Of a stretch of DNA of 64,000 bases, positions 33,401 through 41,682 are shown in pieces (the stretch's first letter is position 1; the number at the start of each line of letters is the position of its first letter). This DNA is from CAWBQO01 sp963790965. GTDB taxonomy: Bacteria; Bacteroidota; Rhodothermia; Rhodothermales; DASSAV01. The translations under genes were made by a program, and so were the position numbers. The notes below the pieces were generated by a model that was not told where the DNA came from, did not search any database, and saw only the letters and a list, made by a program, of their open reading frames with translations. The stretch is taken from positions 806,001 to 870,000 of the forward strand of contig CAWBQO010000006.1 in NCBI GenBank assembly GCA_963790965.1, given 5' to 3'.

Positions 33401-34077
33401 CAGACCCAGCCCTTCGCCTTCGCCTCTTCGTAGCCACGGGCGCGAAGGATGGAGGCGGGATTGTCGAGTTTGCCGTAGCCCCATTCGTTCCAGGTCGAGT
33501 GGTCGCCGTTGTAGTCCGTATGGCTGAGTTTGCGGACGACTTCGAGCGCGCCGAGATCGGCGGCGAGTTTCCACGTCTCGGCCTTGTTGATGTTCATCAG
33601 CGGCGTATGGATCCGGAGGTCACGGCCGAGCGCGAGGGACAGCGAGTTTTCCATGCTATCGATAAAGTCGCGGCGGCAGTCCGGATAGCCGGAGTAGTCG
33701 GTCTGGCTCATTCCGCCCACGAGGTCGCGGATGTCCCGCGCGTAGGCGTGTCCGGCGGCAAGGGTGAGAAAGAGGGCATTCCGTGCGGGAACGAACGAGG
33801 CAGGAAGAGAGGCATCCTGTTCGTGCGCGCCGGACATATCGCGGTCGTGCTCCGTGAGCGCCGATCCGCCGAGGGTGCCGGTAACGTCAAGCACAGTGAA
33901 CGCCACCCCGGCCTGATCCGCGATGATGCGGGCCTGCTCCATTTCAACGGCGTGTTTCTGCCCGTAGTAAAAGCCAATGGCAGAGACCTGTTCAAACTGT
34001 TTTTTGGCCCAGTAGAGACAGGTGGAGGAGTCCTGTCCGCCTGAGAAGAGCACGAGGGCTGAACGAGCAAGTGTCAT
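33400..34077 (-). CDS. queC: 7-cyano-7-deazaguanine synthase QueC, zinc cysteines absent
   Basis: QueC converts 7-carboxy-7-deazaguanine to preQ0 with ATP and ammonia. The 225-residue protein has the PP-loop LFSGGQDSSTCLYWA, FYYGQKHAVEME, FVPARNALFLTLAAGHAY and INKAETWKLA, all QueC-specific. In the usual C-terminus a cysteine follows HT (HTCYNG) and a CGxCxxC group binds zinc. Here the stretch from residue 186 reads HTDYNGDHSTWNEWGYGKLD, so all four cysteines are missing while the surrounding residues are kept. I chose the ATG at 34077 (MTLARSALVL) over 34110. It is directly upstream of and coupled to queE. QueD and queF are not in the window. Confidence 0.93.
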   Translation of the reverse strand: MTLARSALVLFSGGQDSSTCLYWAKKQFEQVSAIGFYYGQKHAVEMEQARIIADQAGVAFTVLDVTGTLGGSALTEHDRDMSGAHEQDASLPASFVPARNALFLTLAAGHAYARDIRDLVGGMSQTDYSGYPDCRRDFIDSMENSLSLALGRDLRIHTPLMNINKAETWKLAADLGALEVVRKLSHTDYNGDHSTWNEWGYGKLDNPASILRARGYEEAKAKGWV

Positions 34078-34238
34078 AGGGGAGGGGAAAAGAAGTGAGA
34101 GGCTCTTCAATGCCCCCCACGCGGAAGAGTGCCCGCGAGGCGCCGCTTGTCCGACGTGCGAGTGGCGAGACCGAGCCTTTTTGGTTTAGACGCCGAGGGT
34201 TTGCGGGTGGCCAGGCTGGGCCTATCTGCCATTCCGGC

Positions 34239-34387
34239 GCGCACCCCCTCCCCCTTCGGGTACTCCCCCTGGAAGGGGGAGATTTTATCGAGGAGTAGCG
34301 TTCAGGAATATGACCACTCTTTCAGAACAAGAAATTCCTCCCCTTTCAGGGGAGGTGGCGCGAAGCGACGGAGGGGTGTGGCTCACG
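34239..34387 (+). repeat. Two-hairpin intergenic element, copy 2
   Basis: The element contains CCCCTTCGGGTACTCCCCCT, a matching GGAAGGGGGAGATTTTATCG arm, GTAGCGTTCAGGAATATGAC, a CTCCCCTTTCAGGGGAG hairpin and GGTGGCGCGAAGCGACGGAG. It lies in the 990-bp gap between queC and the histidine kinase. Confidence 0.78.
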
Positions 34388-34469
34388 ATTGGCAGTGCCG
34401 CCCGCGGCCGGCGGCGTGCGGCTCACCTCGGCAACTCAGTAGTCGAATACCTTGTGCCTGAATCACGCA

Positions 34470-34637
34470 AAAACCCCCTCCCCCCGGGGTCTGTCCCGCC
34501 CCAGCGGGAGGGACTCCCCCTTGAAGGGGGAGAGTTTGCAAGGATTAGCGTTCAGGAATGCTTGCAAACCTAAAGTACAAACAACTCCTCCCCTTTTAGG
34601 GGAGGTGGCGCGAAGCGACGGAGGGGTGTGGCTGAGG
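34470..34637 (+). repeat. Two-hairpin intergenic element, copy 3
   Basis: A second direct copy about 230 bp downstream, with CCCCCTTGAAGGGGGAG, ATTAGCGTTCAGGAATGC, CTCCCCTTTTAGGGGAG and GGTGGCGCGAAGCGACGGAG. The remaining sequence up to 35065 contains a CTGCGTCTCTGCGTCGAG micro-repeat near 34829 and nothing else recognisable. Confidence 0.78.
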
Positions 34638-35065
34638 CATTGTTTTAAGGGTGAGTCGAAGATGTATGTCGCCCGTGGGAGCCTCTCCCGAGCGGAGTCG
34701 AAGGAAGGTGCCGCAGAGGGTTTGCGATTTCGTATGAATGGACCAGGTGCCGGATGCCGTGTGGGCGCAATGTTGCGGCATGTTGTGCCCTGCCCACACC
34801 CGCTTAACGCGCCGGCCATCACCCCAAAAAACATCTGCGTCTCTGCGTCGAGTCCTGGCATTTACAACTCGCCGCCTTGAGGCTCCGTGGACTCCTGCGC
34901 CCGGATCCGGAACCGGTGGGGGATTGACAAAATCTGGTTGTATATAGCCGCCGCAGCGGTTTGCGCAATCCTGGCGTAGGTTCGTCCGTATCAGGCTTGC
35001 TTGTCAAAAAACGAGAGCACGGCGGCGAGGAGCCTTCAGGCCACACGCCGCCGTGTACGTGTCTT

Positions 35066-37363
35066 ATGTTTGATCAAACCCAGGCCGAAAGTACGCCGGC
35101 AGCCCGGCAGTCGCAGGAGGCTGCTCTGGACGCGATGATCCAGAGTATGCCCGGCGCGGTGTTTATCGGCGACGAGCGCGGCATTCTGCGCGCCAATCAA
35201 GCGCTGCTCGACCTCGCCGGCTATGACGACCTCCGTCAGGTCCCGTCGCGCCTGGCCGATCTGGTGCAAACGCTCGATCTGCGCGATTATGCCTCGCTGG
35301 ATACGCTGGATACGCTGGATACGCTGGATTCGGTGGATTCGCTGTTCAGTCGGTCCATGGCTGGTGAGCAGGTTCGGCGGACGATCATACTGCAGAATCT
35401 CAAGACCGGCGCGCGGCACATCGTGGAGACCGCCGTCTCGCCACTCCGGATGGACGGGCGCATCGTTGGCGTGGTCGGACTGGCGACGGACGTTTCGGAA
35501 CGCGAACAGGCGGAGGAAACGGTTCGCTTTCTGGCGGAAGCTTCGCTCGTGCTCGCCGAATCGCTGGATTATCAGGAGACACTCCACCGCGTGGCTATGC
35601 TGGTCGTCCCGCGCCTGGCAGACTGGTGCGGCATCGATCTGCTTGACGAGGACGGGCAGATCCGCTCGGTCGCGATCGTTCATTCTGATCCCGAGAAGAT
35701 CGAGCTTGCACATCAGCTCCGCCGGCGGTATCCTCCCGACCCCGCTGCATCGTCGGGCGTCCCGAATGTCCTGAGGACGGGCGAGGCGGAGATCCACTCT
35801 GACGTGCCCGCGGAGGTGCTGCGGGAAGCCGCTGAGGATGAGGAGCATTTGGCGTTGCTACAGCGCCTCGGAATGCGATCGGCGCTCGTCGTGCCGCTGA
35901 GTGCGCGCGGACGCACTTTCGGCGCGATCACGCTCATTGCCGCCGAGGTGGACCGCACCTACACCGAGGCCAGCCTTCCCGCGATCGAAGAACTGGCGCG
36001 CTCGTGCGCCCTCGCCGTCGACAATGCGCGCCTGTATTCGGATGCCCAGCGCGAGATCAAAGAGCGGCGGAGCGCGGAGGAAGAAGTCGAGCGCCTTAAC
36101 CGCGACCTTAAACGCCGCGTGGATGAACTGCAGGCGATCTTCGACCTCTCGCCGGTCGGCCTCGCCGTCTCCTACGACGCCACGGCGGCGGATATCCGGC
36201 CGAACAAGGCGCTTGCCGAAATGCTGGGCACGTCCGCGGACGTGAACGTCTCCAGAAGTGCTGCCGATGCCTCTCTCTCGTCGTTCAAGATTCTGAAGGA
36301 CGGAAGAGAAATACCGGCGAAGGATCTGCCGATGCAGGTCGCCGCGCGCAAGGCCGAGCAGATAAGAGGCGAGGAGGTTGATCTGCAGCGGCCTGACGGC
36401 ACATTTCTGACGCTGCTCGAGTATGCCGCGCCATTGTACGACGAAGTGGGCAGCGTGCGCGGCAGTCTCGGCGCGTTTGTGGACATTACGGACTTCCGTC
36501 GCGTTCAGAACGACTTGCGAGCGTTGAATCACAAGCTGGAGGCGCGCGTAGCGGCGCGCACCGCTGAACTGGAAGCGGCGAACCGGCAGCTGCGGACCGA
36601 GGTGCGCGAAAGGCGGCGGGCGGAGGCGGCGCTCGAAAGCTCCCACGCGGCGCTGCTCCAGCGGAACCAGGAACTGCAGGACTTCGCGTACGTGGCGAGC
36701 CACGATCTTCAGGAACCCCTGCGGAAGATCCACGCCTTTACGGAGTTGTTGATCGAGGACTACGACGAACGCCTCAATGACGAAGGCCACATGTACGTCG
36801 AGCGCGTCCAGCACGCCGCGTCGCGCATGTCGACCCTGATCAAGGACCTCCTCGCGTTCTCTCGCGTCTCGACCAAAGCGCGGCCCTTCGAGCGGGTGGA
36901 TCTTGGACGGATCGTTGAAGAGGTGGTGGTCGATCTGGAGGTGGCCATCAAGGACGCTGAAGGACGCCTCGCCATCGAGCCTCTGCCGGAGATCGATGCG
37001 GATCCGTTGCAGATGCGGCAGCTTTTCCAGAACCTGCTCGACAATGCGATCAAGTTCCGCAGGCCCAATGTGCCACCCGTCGTCCATGTGCGCAGCAAGT
37101 CCGACGAGGAGGGCTTTGTGACGATCGAAGTGGCCGACAACGGCATCGGCTTTGACGAGAAGTACGTCGACCGGATCTTCGCGCCCTTCCAGCGCTTGCA
37201 CAACCGGACGGAGTACGCCGGGTCGGGCATTGGCCTTGCCATCTGCCGCCGCATCATAGAACGGCATCAAGGGGAAATCGCCGCCCACGGCTCACCGGGA
37301 GAAGGGGCGTCGTTCGTTATCAAGCTCCCGCTTTTCCAGGAGCAAGAAGATCTCGATACCTGA
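35066..37363 (+). CDS. Soluble PAS-GAF-PAS sensor histidine kinase
   Basis: From the ATG at 35066 the protein has 765 residues; an open frame to 34961 looks non-coding. Order of domains: PAS (MIQSMPGAVFIGDERGILRA, to about 140), GAF (about 150-310, LADWCGIDLLDEDG and LVVPLSARGRTFGAITLIAA), coiled coil, PAS (about 340-480), coiled coil (LEARVAARTAELEAAN), HisKA with the phosphorylated His in YVASHDLQEPLRKIHAF, and HATPase with NLLDNAIKF, DNGIGF and GSGIGLAICRRII. There are no membrane helices, so it senses a cytoplasmic signal. No response regulator is next to it. It is a clear paralogue of the kinase at 53160. Residues near 80-95 are an LDT tandem repeat. Confidence 0.92.
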   Translation: MFDQTQAESTPAARQSQEAALDAMIQSMPGAVFIGDERGILRANQALLDLAGYDDLRQVPSRLADLVQTLDLRDYASLDTLDTLDTLDSVDSLFSRSMAGEQVRRTIILQNLKTGARHIVETAVSPLRMDGRIVGVVGLATDVSEREQAEETVRFLAEASLVLAESLDYQETLHRVAMLVVPRLADWCGIDLLDEDGQIRSVAIVHSDPEKIELAHQLRRRYPPDPAASSGVPNVLRTGEAEIHSDVPAEVLREAAEDEEHLALLQRLGMRSALVVPLSARGRTFGAITLIAAEVDRTYTEASLPAIEELARSCALAVDNARLYSDAQREIKERRSAEEEVERLNRDLKRRVDELQAIFDLSPVGLAVSYDATAADIRPNKALAEMLGTSADVNVSRSAADASLSSFKILKDGREIPAKDLPMQVAARKAEQIRGEEVDLQRPDGTFLTLLEYAAPLYDEVGSVRGSLGAFVDITDFRRVQNDLRALNHKLEARVAARTAELEAANRQLRTEVRERRRAEAALESSHAALLQRNQELQDFAYVASHDLQEPLRKIHAFTELLIEDYDERLNDEGHMYVERVQHAASRMSTLIKDLLAFSRVSTKARPFERVDLGRIVEEVVVDLEVAIKDAEGRLAIEPLPEIDADPLQMRQLFQNLLDNAIKFRRPNVPPVVHVRSKSDEEGFVTIEVADNGIGFDEKYVDRIFAPFQRLHNRTEYAGSGIGLAICRRIIERHQGEIAAHGSPGEGASFVIKLPLFQEQEDLDT
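35296..35344 (+). repeat. 9-bp coding tandem repeat (GCTGGATAC)
   Basis: Five units of 9 bp (GCTGGATAC three times, then GCTGGATTC and GGTGGATTC) encode LDTLDTLDTLDSVDS inside the first PAS domain of the histidine kinase. Such in-frame repeats can change length by slippage without breaking the frame. Confidence 0.85.
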
Positions 37364-37372
37364 TGAACCGGG

Positions 37373-38545
37373 CTACAGCCGCTCGTAGATCTTGCGCGCC
37401 ATCCACGACGCGGCGATAAAGAGAGGACCGCTCACCTTGCGCTCATCCGCTGCAATCTCGTCGCAGTTTCCGATGTCGCACTTGAACTCCTCCTCGAAAG
37501 ACTCGGCCAGCGGCTCGCTCAGCGCCGCTATGCTCGCATCGAGCACGTGGCGGCTCGTCCACACATCAAAGTTATACGACCCCACGGTGCAGAACAGCCC
37601 GTCGATGGTTAGCTTCTTCGTATGAATGATGCGGCCGTGCATCTCGTAGATCTGCGCGCCGGCCCGGAGGAGTTTGCCGTACGTGTCGTGGCCGGCAAGC
37701 CGCGCAATGGCGGCGTCCGTCCGACCGGCCGTGATGATCTCCACCTTGACGCCGTTTTCGAGCGCGATCATGAGGCTGTCGATCAGCCAGCCCGCCGGTA
37801 CGAAGTAGGGCGTGGTCATGCGGACGTTGGCCTTCGCACTCGCAATGGCTGAGCCGACGACGTCCATCATGCGCGTATTGTCGCGCCGGGGATCGGTCTC
37901 CAGCGTCTCCACGACGATGCCGTCCTCGAAGGGATCTCCGCCCGTAGGCCCGTCGATCTCCTCGCCGCAGATCTCCTGCCACGTGTGGGTGAAGATGGTG
38001 CCGAGTTCACGAACGGCCGGACCGCGCACGCTCACGACCGTATCGTCAAAGATGCCTGTCTTTCCCTCCTCCGCTCGGACGAACGCTTCGGCAAGGTTCA
38101 TGCCTCCCACGAAGGCGAAGTTATCATCGATGATCAGCAGCTTTCGGTGGTTGCGAATGCCAATCGCGCCATTCTTGCGCCACGGCGGCCAGAAGCGGTT
38201 GAAGACTTCCACCCGACCGCCGGCCGCCTTCAGGTCGTCAAAGTCGCTGTCTTGCAGGGTCCATGAACCGGCAAAGTCGTAGATGAGGCGGACCTCGCAG
38301 CCGCGCGCCGCCGCAGCGGTCAGGCGCTGGATCGTCCCGTATCCGACCTCGTCCGCGCCAAGGTTGAACATCGTGAGCCAGGCCCGGTGTTCGGCCCCTT
38401 CGATGGCGTCCCACATATGGAAGAGCGCGCGCTGATCCTGGACGAGGTGTTCGACGCGGTTGCCGTCGGTTGCGTTGCTGTTCGGATTACCCGGCGTTAC
38501 AAGGCGCTCCAGGTCCGACGTATCTATCTGCTGCGGGTCGTTCAT
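37373..38545 (-). CDS. Phospholipase D-like / cardiolipin synthase-type protein
   Basis: The 390-residue protein has two HKD motifs of the phospholipase D superfamily: NHRKLLIIDDNFAFVGGMNL near residue 135 and IHTKKLTIDGLFCTVGSYNF near 305. Members transfer phosphatidyl groups to make cardiolipin or hydrolyse phospholipids. It lacks the two N-terminal membrane helices of ClsA and begins MNDPQQIDTSDLERLVTPGN, so it is closer to the ClsB/YwiE-like soluble or peripheral forms. Its start overlaps the stop of the DUF368 gene by 4 bp (ATGA), showing that the two are co-translated. Both act on membrane lipids or lipid carriers. It converges with the histidine kinase gene. Confidence 0.9.
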   Translation of the reverse strand: MNDPQQIDTSDLERLVTPGNPNSNATDGNRVEHLVQDQRALFHMWDAIEGAEHRAWLTMFNLGADEVGYGTIQRLTAAAARGCEVRLIYDFAGSWTLQDSDFDDLKAAGGRVEVFNRFWPPWRKNGAIGIRNHRKLLIIDDNFAFVGGMNLAEAFVRAEEGKTGIFDDTVVSVRGPAVRELGTIFTHTWQEICGEEIDGPTGGDPFEDGIVVETLETDPRRDNTRMMDVVGSAIASAKANVRMTTPYFVPAGWLIDSLMIALENGVKVEIITAGRTDAAIARLAGHDTYGKLLRAGAQIYEMHGRIIHTKKLTIDGLFCTVGSYNFDVWTSRHVLDASIAALSEPLAESFEEEFKCDIGNCDEIAADERKVSGPLFIAASWMARKIYERL

Positions 38546-39444
38546 GACATGCCTGGTTCTGCCTCTCGGAGCCGCACGGCACCAAAACGGGTAAGCAGGA
38601 TGACGAAGGCAAAGCCCCCGAACGCGAGCGCGGCGACGGCCAGAAGCGGCTCGCCGGACTGCGGAAGCAGGAGATCGCGGGCGTCATTCTGCCACGGCCA
38701 GAGGGCGCGCAGCGATCCGGCCATCAGCCCGACGAGCGCTGCCATCGTGAGGTCGTGCCGGTGGAGCAGCAGCCAGTCAAGCACTTTCGAGAACAAGCCG
38801 ATGCCGGTTGCCGCACCGAGCATGAACACGCCGACGTAAACAAAATCTCGCGCGTTGACGGCGGCCAGCGTGGCCTCGTACATCCCCAACACAACCAGAA
38901 GAAACGAGCCGCTTACGCCGGGCAGGATCATAGCGCAAATGGCGACGGAGGCCGAAAGAAAGACGCGGAGCAGTCCCGGATTTTCAATGGCGGCGGGAGG
39001 CAGGCCAACAAGAAAGAAGGCGATGACGCCCGCAATGGCGGCCACCGCGACCATGCGCCCCGTCTTTTCACCAATGCGCATCCACGGGATCGGTATCGAC
39101 CCGGCGATAAGACCAAAAAAGAGCGCGCGGCTCTGAACGGGATACGCTTCCAGCAGGCCGGGGATAATTTTTGCGCCGATGAGCAGCGCCGTGGCGATCC
39201 CGAGTCCGAGCGGAATGATGAGTCCCCAATGCACCGTCCCCCACGCCGCGCGCGCCTCAGACCGGCGGCCGCGCACGAACTGAACGGCGGACCCAAAGAC
39301 CTGGCTGATGGAGTCGACCAGGTCCGTGTAGATGCCGACGATGAGGGCCATCGTGCCGCCGCTGACCCCCGGTATGATGTCGGCACCGCCCATCAGGAGG
39401 CCCTGCGCGTAATGGCGCGCGCTCTGTCGAAAGTTTAACTTCAT
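38542..39444 (-). CDS. DUF368 membrane protein (polyprenyl-phosphate transporter family, PopT-like)
   Basis: The 300-residue polytopic inner-membrane protein shows the DUF368 hallmarks: QGLLMGGADIIPGVSGGTMA near the N-terminus and the internal echo MILPGVSGSFLLVVLGMY in the second half, each an inverted-repeat re-entrant motif. DUF368 proteins were shown to recycle undecaprenyl phosphate across the membrane, so a role in cell-wall carrier recycling is likely. I chose the ATG at 39444 (MKLNFRQSARHYAQG); the extension to 39531 has no family match. Downstream it is fused by overlap to the phospholipase D-like gene. Confidence 0.9.
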   Translation of the reverse strand: MKLNFRQSARHYAQGLLMGGADIIPGVSGGTMALIVGIYTDLVDSISQVFGSAVQFVRGRRSEARAAWGTVHWGLIIPLGLGIATALLIGAKIIPGLLEAYPVQSRALFFGLIAGSIPIPWMRIGEKTGRMVAVAAIAGVIAFFLVGLPPAAIENPGLLRVFLSASVAICAMILPGVSGSFLLVVLGMYEATLAAVNARDFVYVGVFMLGAATGIGLFSKVLDWLLLHRHDLTMAALVGLMAGSLRALWPWQNDARDLLLPQSGEPLLAVAALAFGGFAFVILLTRFGAVRLREAEPGMS

Positions 39445-39615
39445 GAATGGACGAACAGCGGGCGGCGGCGGATTGAATAAACGGGAGAGGACGAAGGCAG
39501 AAGGTCGCACCTCGTCCACAGGAAGGAGCATTCCCGGAGGGAAGATACAGCCGCGGGTTTGAAGACCGCGCCCGGTTTCCGCAACGAAGTTATTCCCAAG
39601 AGACGCGCGGCGGCG

Positions 39616-41022
39616 CTATCCGTCCAGCCCGAGCATCCGGCGAACGGAGGCGTCCCGCGCGAGGTCGGGATAGGTGTGCTGGAATTCTTCCTTGGTGCGC
39701 GGGTCGAGGCGAAAGGCGGTCTTGAGCGAACGAATGCTCTCGTCCGGCCGCCCGAGCGCAAAGAGCGCTTTCGCCTGCTGGAAGTAGGCACCGGCGCTGT
39801 CCGGCTGCAGCGTCAGGGCGTGCCGGTAGGCTTCAAGCGCTTCTTCGAGGTGCTGCGCCTCGAAAAGCGTCTCCGCAAAGTCCATCCAGGCCTCGCGGTT
39901 TGCCGGGGCGACGGCCACGACCTTGCGGTAGGAGTCGAGCGCCTCATGAAGTTTGCCGCCGTTATACTCGCAGTCCGCTTTGGCATACCAGAACTCGTCC
40001 ATCTCCGGGTTCAGGGCGACGGCGCGGTTGAAGTAGTCGAGGGCCTCTTCGTGCTGCTCCATGGCGTCGAAGCAGCAGCCAAGCCCGTACCACGCCTCCG
40101 CATATGAACTCTCTTCGGAGAGCGTCCGGCGAAAGTAGGCAATGGCCTCGGGGAAGTTCTGCAGCTCCTCATACGCCAGGGCGACGTTGTAAAAGGTGGC
40201 CGGATCCCCTCCCTCGAGAGCGAGCACCTTTTCGTAACTCTCGATAGCCCCGGTCAGGTCGCCGATATTGGCGAGCGCATTGCCCCGGTTGTAATGAGCG
40301 GAGGCGAAGTCATCCTGGATCGCGACGGCCATGTCATACGAGTCGATGGCCTCCTTGAACTTGCCGCCCCGGTTGAGCACGATGCCCCGGTTATACCAGG
40401 CATCCGGTGAGTACGGGTCCACGTCGATGTGACGGTCGTAACAAGCGATACTTGCCTCGTCGTCGCCGTGGCGGTCGTAGCAGAATCCGAGTTCGTACCA
40501 GGCCTCCGGGTGTTCGGGCTGAACGTCGACGCAGGTTTGGAATACGGCGATGGCTTCTTCGAGCCGGTCCATGCGCTCGAGCGTCACGCCGCGGTTGAAC
40601 AGGGCGTCTTCGTTGAGCGGGTCGAGGTGGAGCGCCTCGCTGTAAGCCGCAAGGGCTTCTTCGTCCCTGCCGAGGTTGTCGAGCGTGATCCCACGGTTGA
40701 TGATGGTTTCGGAATCAACGGGATTGAGGGCGAGCGCCTGATCGAAAGCGACGATGGCATCTTCGTGCCGGTCGAGGTTGTTCAGGAGAATGCCGCGCCG
40801 CATCCACGCATCGGACGAAAACGGCTGCGCCGCTACAAGGCGATCGATCACTTGCAGCGCGTCCTGATAACGCCCTCGTTCAAAGTAGAACGTGGCAATT
40901 TCCTCGAGCGTGTCCGAGTCAAAGTAACCTGGAGCGCCCTGCTGCTCATAAGCAGCGATGAGATCGTTCATCCGGTCCTCGTCGGCCGGTTCTTCGAAAT
41001 CATCGAATTCGAAGTTGAACAT
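39616..41022 (-). CDS. Tetratricopeptide-repeat protein
   Basis: The 468-residue protein is an array of about a dozen 34-residue TPR units (for example DAWYNRGIVLNRGGKFKEAI and AWYELGFCYDRHGDDEASIA), preceded by an acidic N-terminus (MFNFEFDDFEEPADEDRMND). It has no signal peptide or membrane segment, so it is cytoplasmic. TPR arrays are protein-binding scaffolds; the partner is unknown. Similar acidic-start TPR proteins are common in Bacteroidota. It is separated by 170 bp from the DUF368 gene, with nothing recognisable in that gap, and is divergent from the Imm8-like gene. Confidence 0.9.
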   Translation of the reverse strand: MFNFEFDDFEEPADEDRMNDLIAAYEQQGAPGYFDSDTLEEIATFYFERGRYQDALQVIDRLVAAQPFSSDAWMRRGILLNNLDRHEDAIVAFDQALALNPVDSETIINRGITLDNLGRDEEALAAYSEALHLDPLNEDALFNRGVTLERMDRLEEAIAVFQTCVDVQPEHPEAWYELGFCYDRHGDDEASIACYDRHIDVDPYSPDAWYNRGIVLNRGGKFKEAIDSYDMAVAIQDDFASAHYNRGNALANIGDLTGAIESYEKVLALEGGDPATFYNVALAYEELQNFPEAIAYFRRTLSEESSYAEAWYGLGCCFDAMEQHEEALDYFNRAVALNPEMDEFWYAKADCEYNGGKLHEALDSYRKVVAVAPANREAWMDFAETLFEAQHLEEALEAYRHALTLQPDSAGAYFQQAKALFALGRPDESIRSLKTAFRLDPRTKEEFQHTYPDLARDASVRRMLGLDG

Positions 41023-41240
41023 ACCTGATGGTGCGCCGAGTTGACAAACGTTGGATCCCGAAGAGAACCCCTTCCCTTACGCCGCTGTAAAGCGGAAGCG
41101 GACAAAAGGTTCGCTTCCCGCTGCGCAGGGCGCATGGATTATGCAGGTTTCTACCATTCTCTGCTTCAGCAGTTCGCCGGCAGACAACGTGGTCGCAGAT
41201 CCTGAGGGTAGTATCGGCTCTTTCTCCGTACCTTACAGCA

Positions 41241-41267
41241 AGCGTACCCCACTTCGGGTGCTTTTTT
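41241..41267 (+). terminator. Rho-independent terminator-like hairpin upstream of the Imm8-like gene
   Basis: The stem AGC-GT-ACCC pairs with GGGT-GCT (GT bulged) around the loop CACTTC and is followed by six T residues. It ends 20 bp before the start codon at 41288. With no plus-strand gene upstream for more than 3 kb, it may be an attenuator in the leader of the Imm8-like/tmk transcript or block spurious readthrough. Confidence 0.5.
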
Positions 41268-41287
41268 GTCGTTCTTCGCCCTCTTTT

Positions 41288-41644
41288 ATGCTTTACCCCG
41301 AGCTTCGCGACATCGTCAGTCCCCACCTGGAGCCGCCCGCGCTGCCCCCCGATCCGGACAACTGCGCCGTCGAGTTCACGGCGCTCATCGGCCCGCGTGG
41401 CGGCACGCTCGCCGAGCCGTTCGGCTTTACGGTCGTGACGCCTTCTTTCCTCGCCGCCTCGCCTGAACCAGTCTGGGGAAGGGGCTTGCTGGTTGTCAAT
41501 ACGTTTTCGTGGCAGACGGTCGCCGTGGCTGTCGCGCAGCTTCTGGCGCAGTGCGCAAGCGCGGACTGGGATGGCATCTCGTCCGAGCTGCTTCGCAACC
41601 TGCGCCGCGAGGCGGGGCGCAACGGTCAGCATACGCCGGGCTGA
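41288..41644 (+). CDS. Imm8-family immunity-like protein
   Basis: The 118-residue cytoplasmic protein starts MLYPELRDIVSPHLEPPALP and matches the Imm8 pattern (PEL..I.SPDL, acidic middle, ALIGPRGG, FGFTVVTPSFLA, then a hydrophobic LLVVNTFSWQTVAVAVAQLL and CASADWDGISSELLRNLRRE). Imm8 proteins neutralise toxins delivered by contact-dependent or polymorphic toxin systems. No toxin gene is adjacent, so it may be an orphan immunity gene or a housekeeping relative. I place the start at 41288 because upstream in-frame codons contain the terminator-like hairpin. It precedes tmk by 38 bp. Confidence 0.65.
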   Translation: MLYPELRDIVSPHLEPPALPPDPDNCAVEFTALIGPRGGTLAEPFGFTVVTPSFLAASPEPVWGRGLLVVNTFSWQTVAVAVAQLLAQCASADWDGISSELLRNLRREAGRNGQHTPG

Positions 41645-41682
41645 GGGGCTGTTCATCATAAATCAACAGGCTCCCGAATCTT

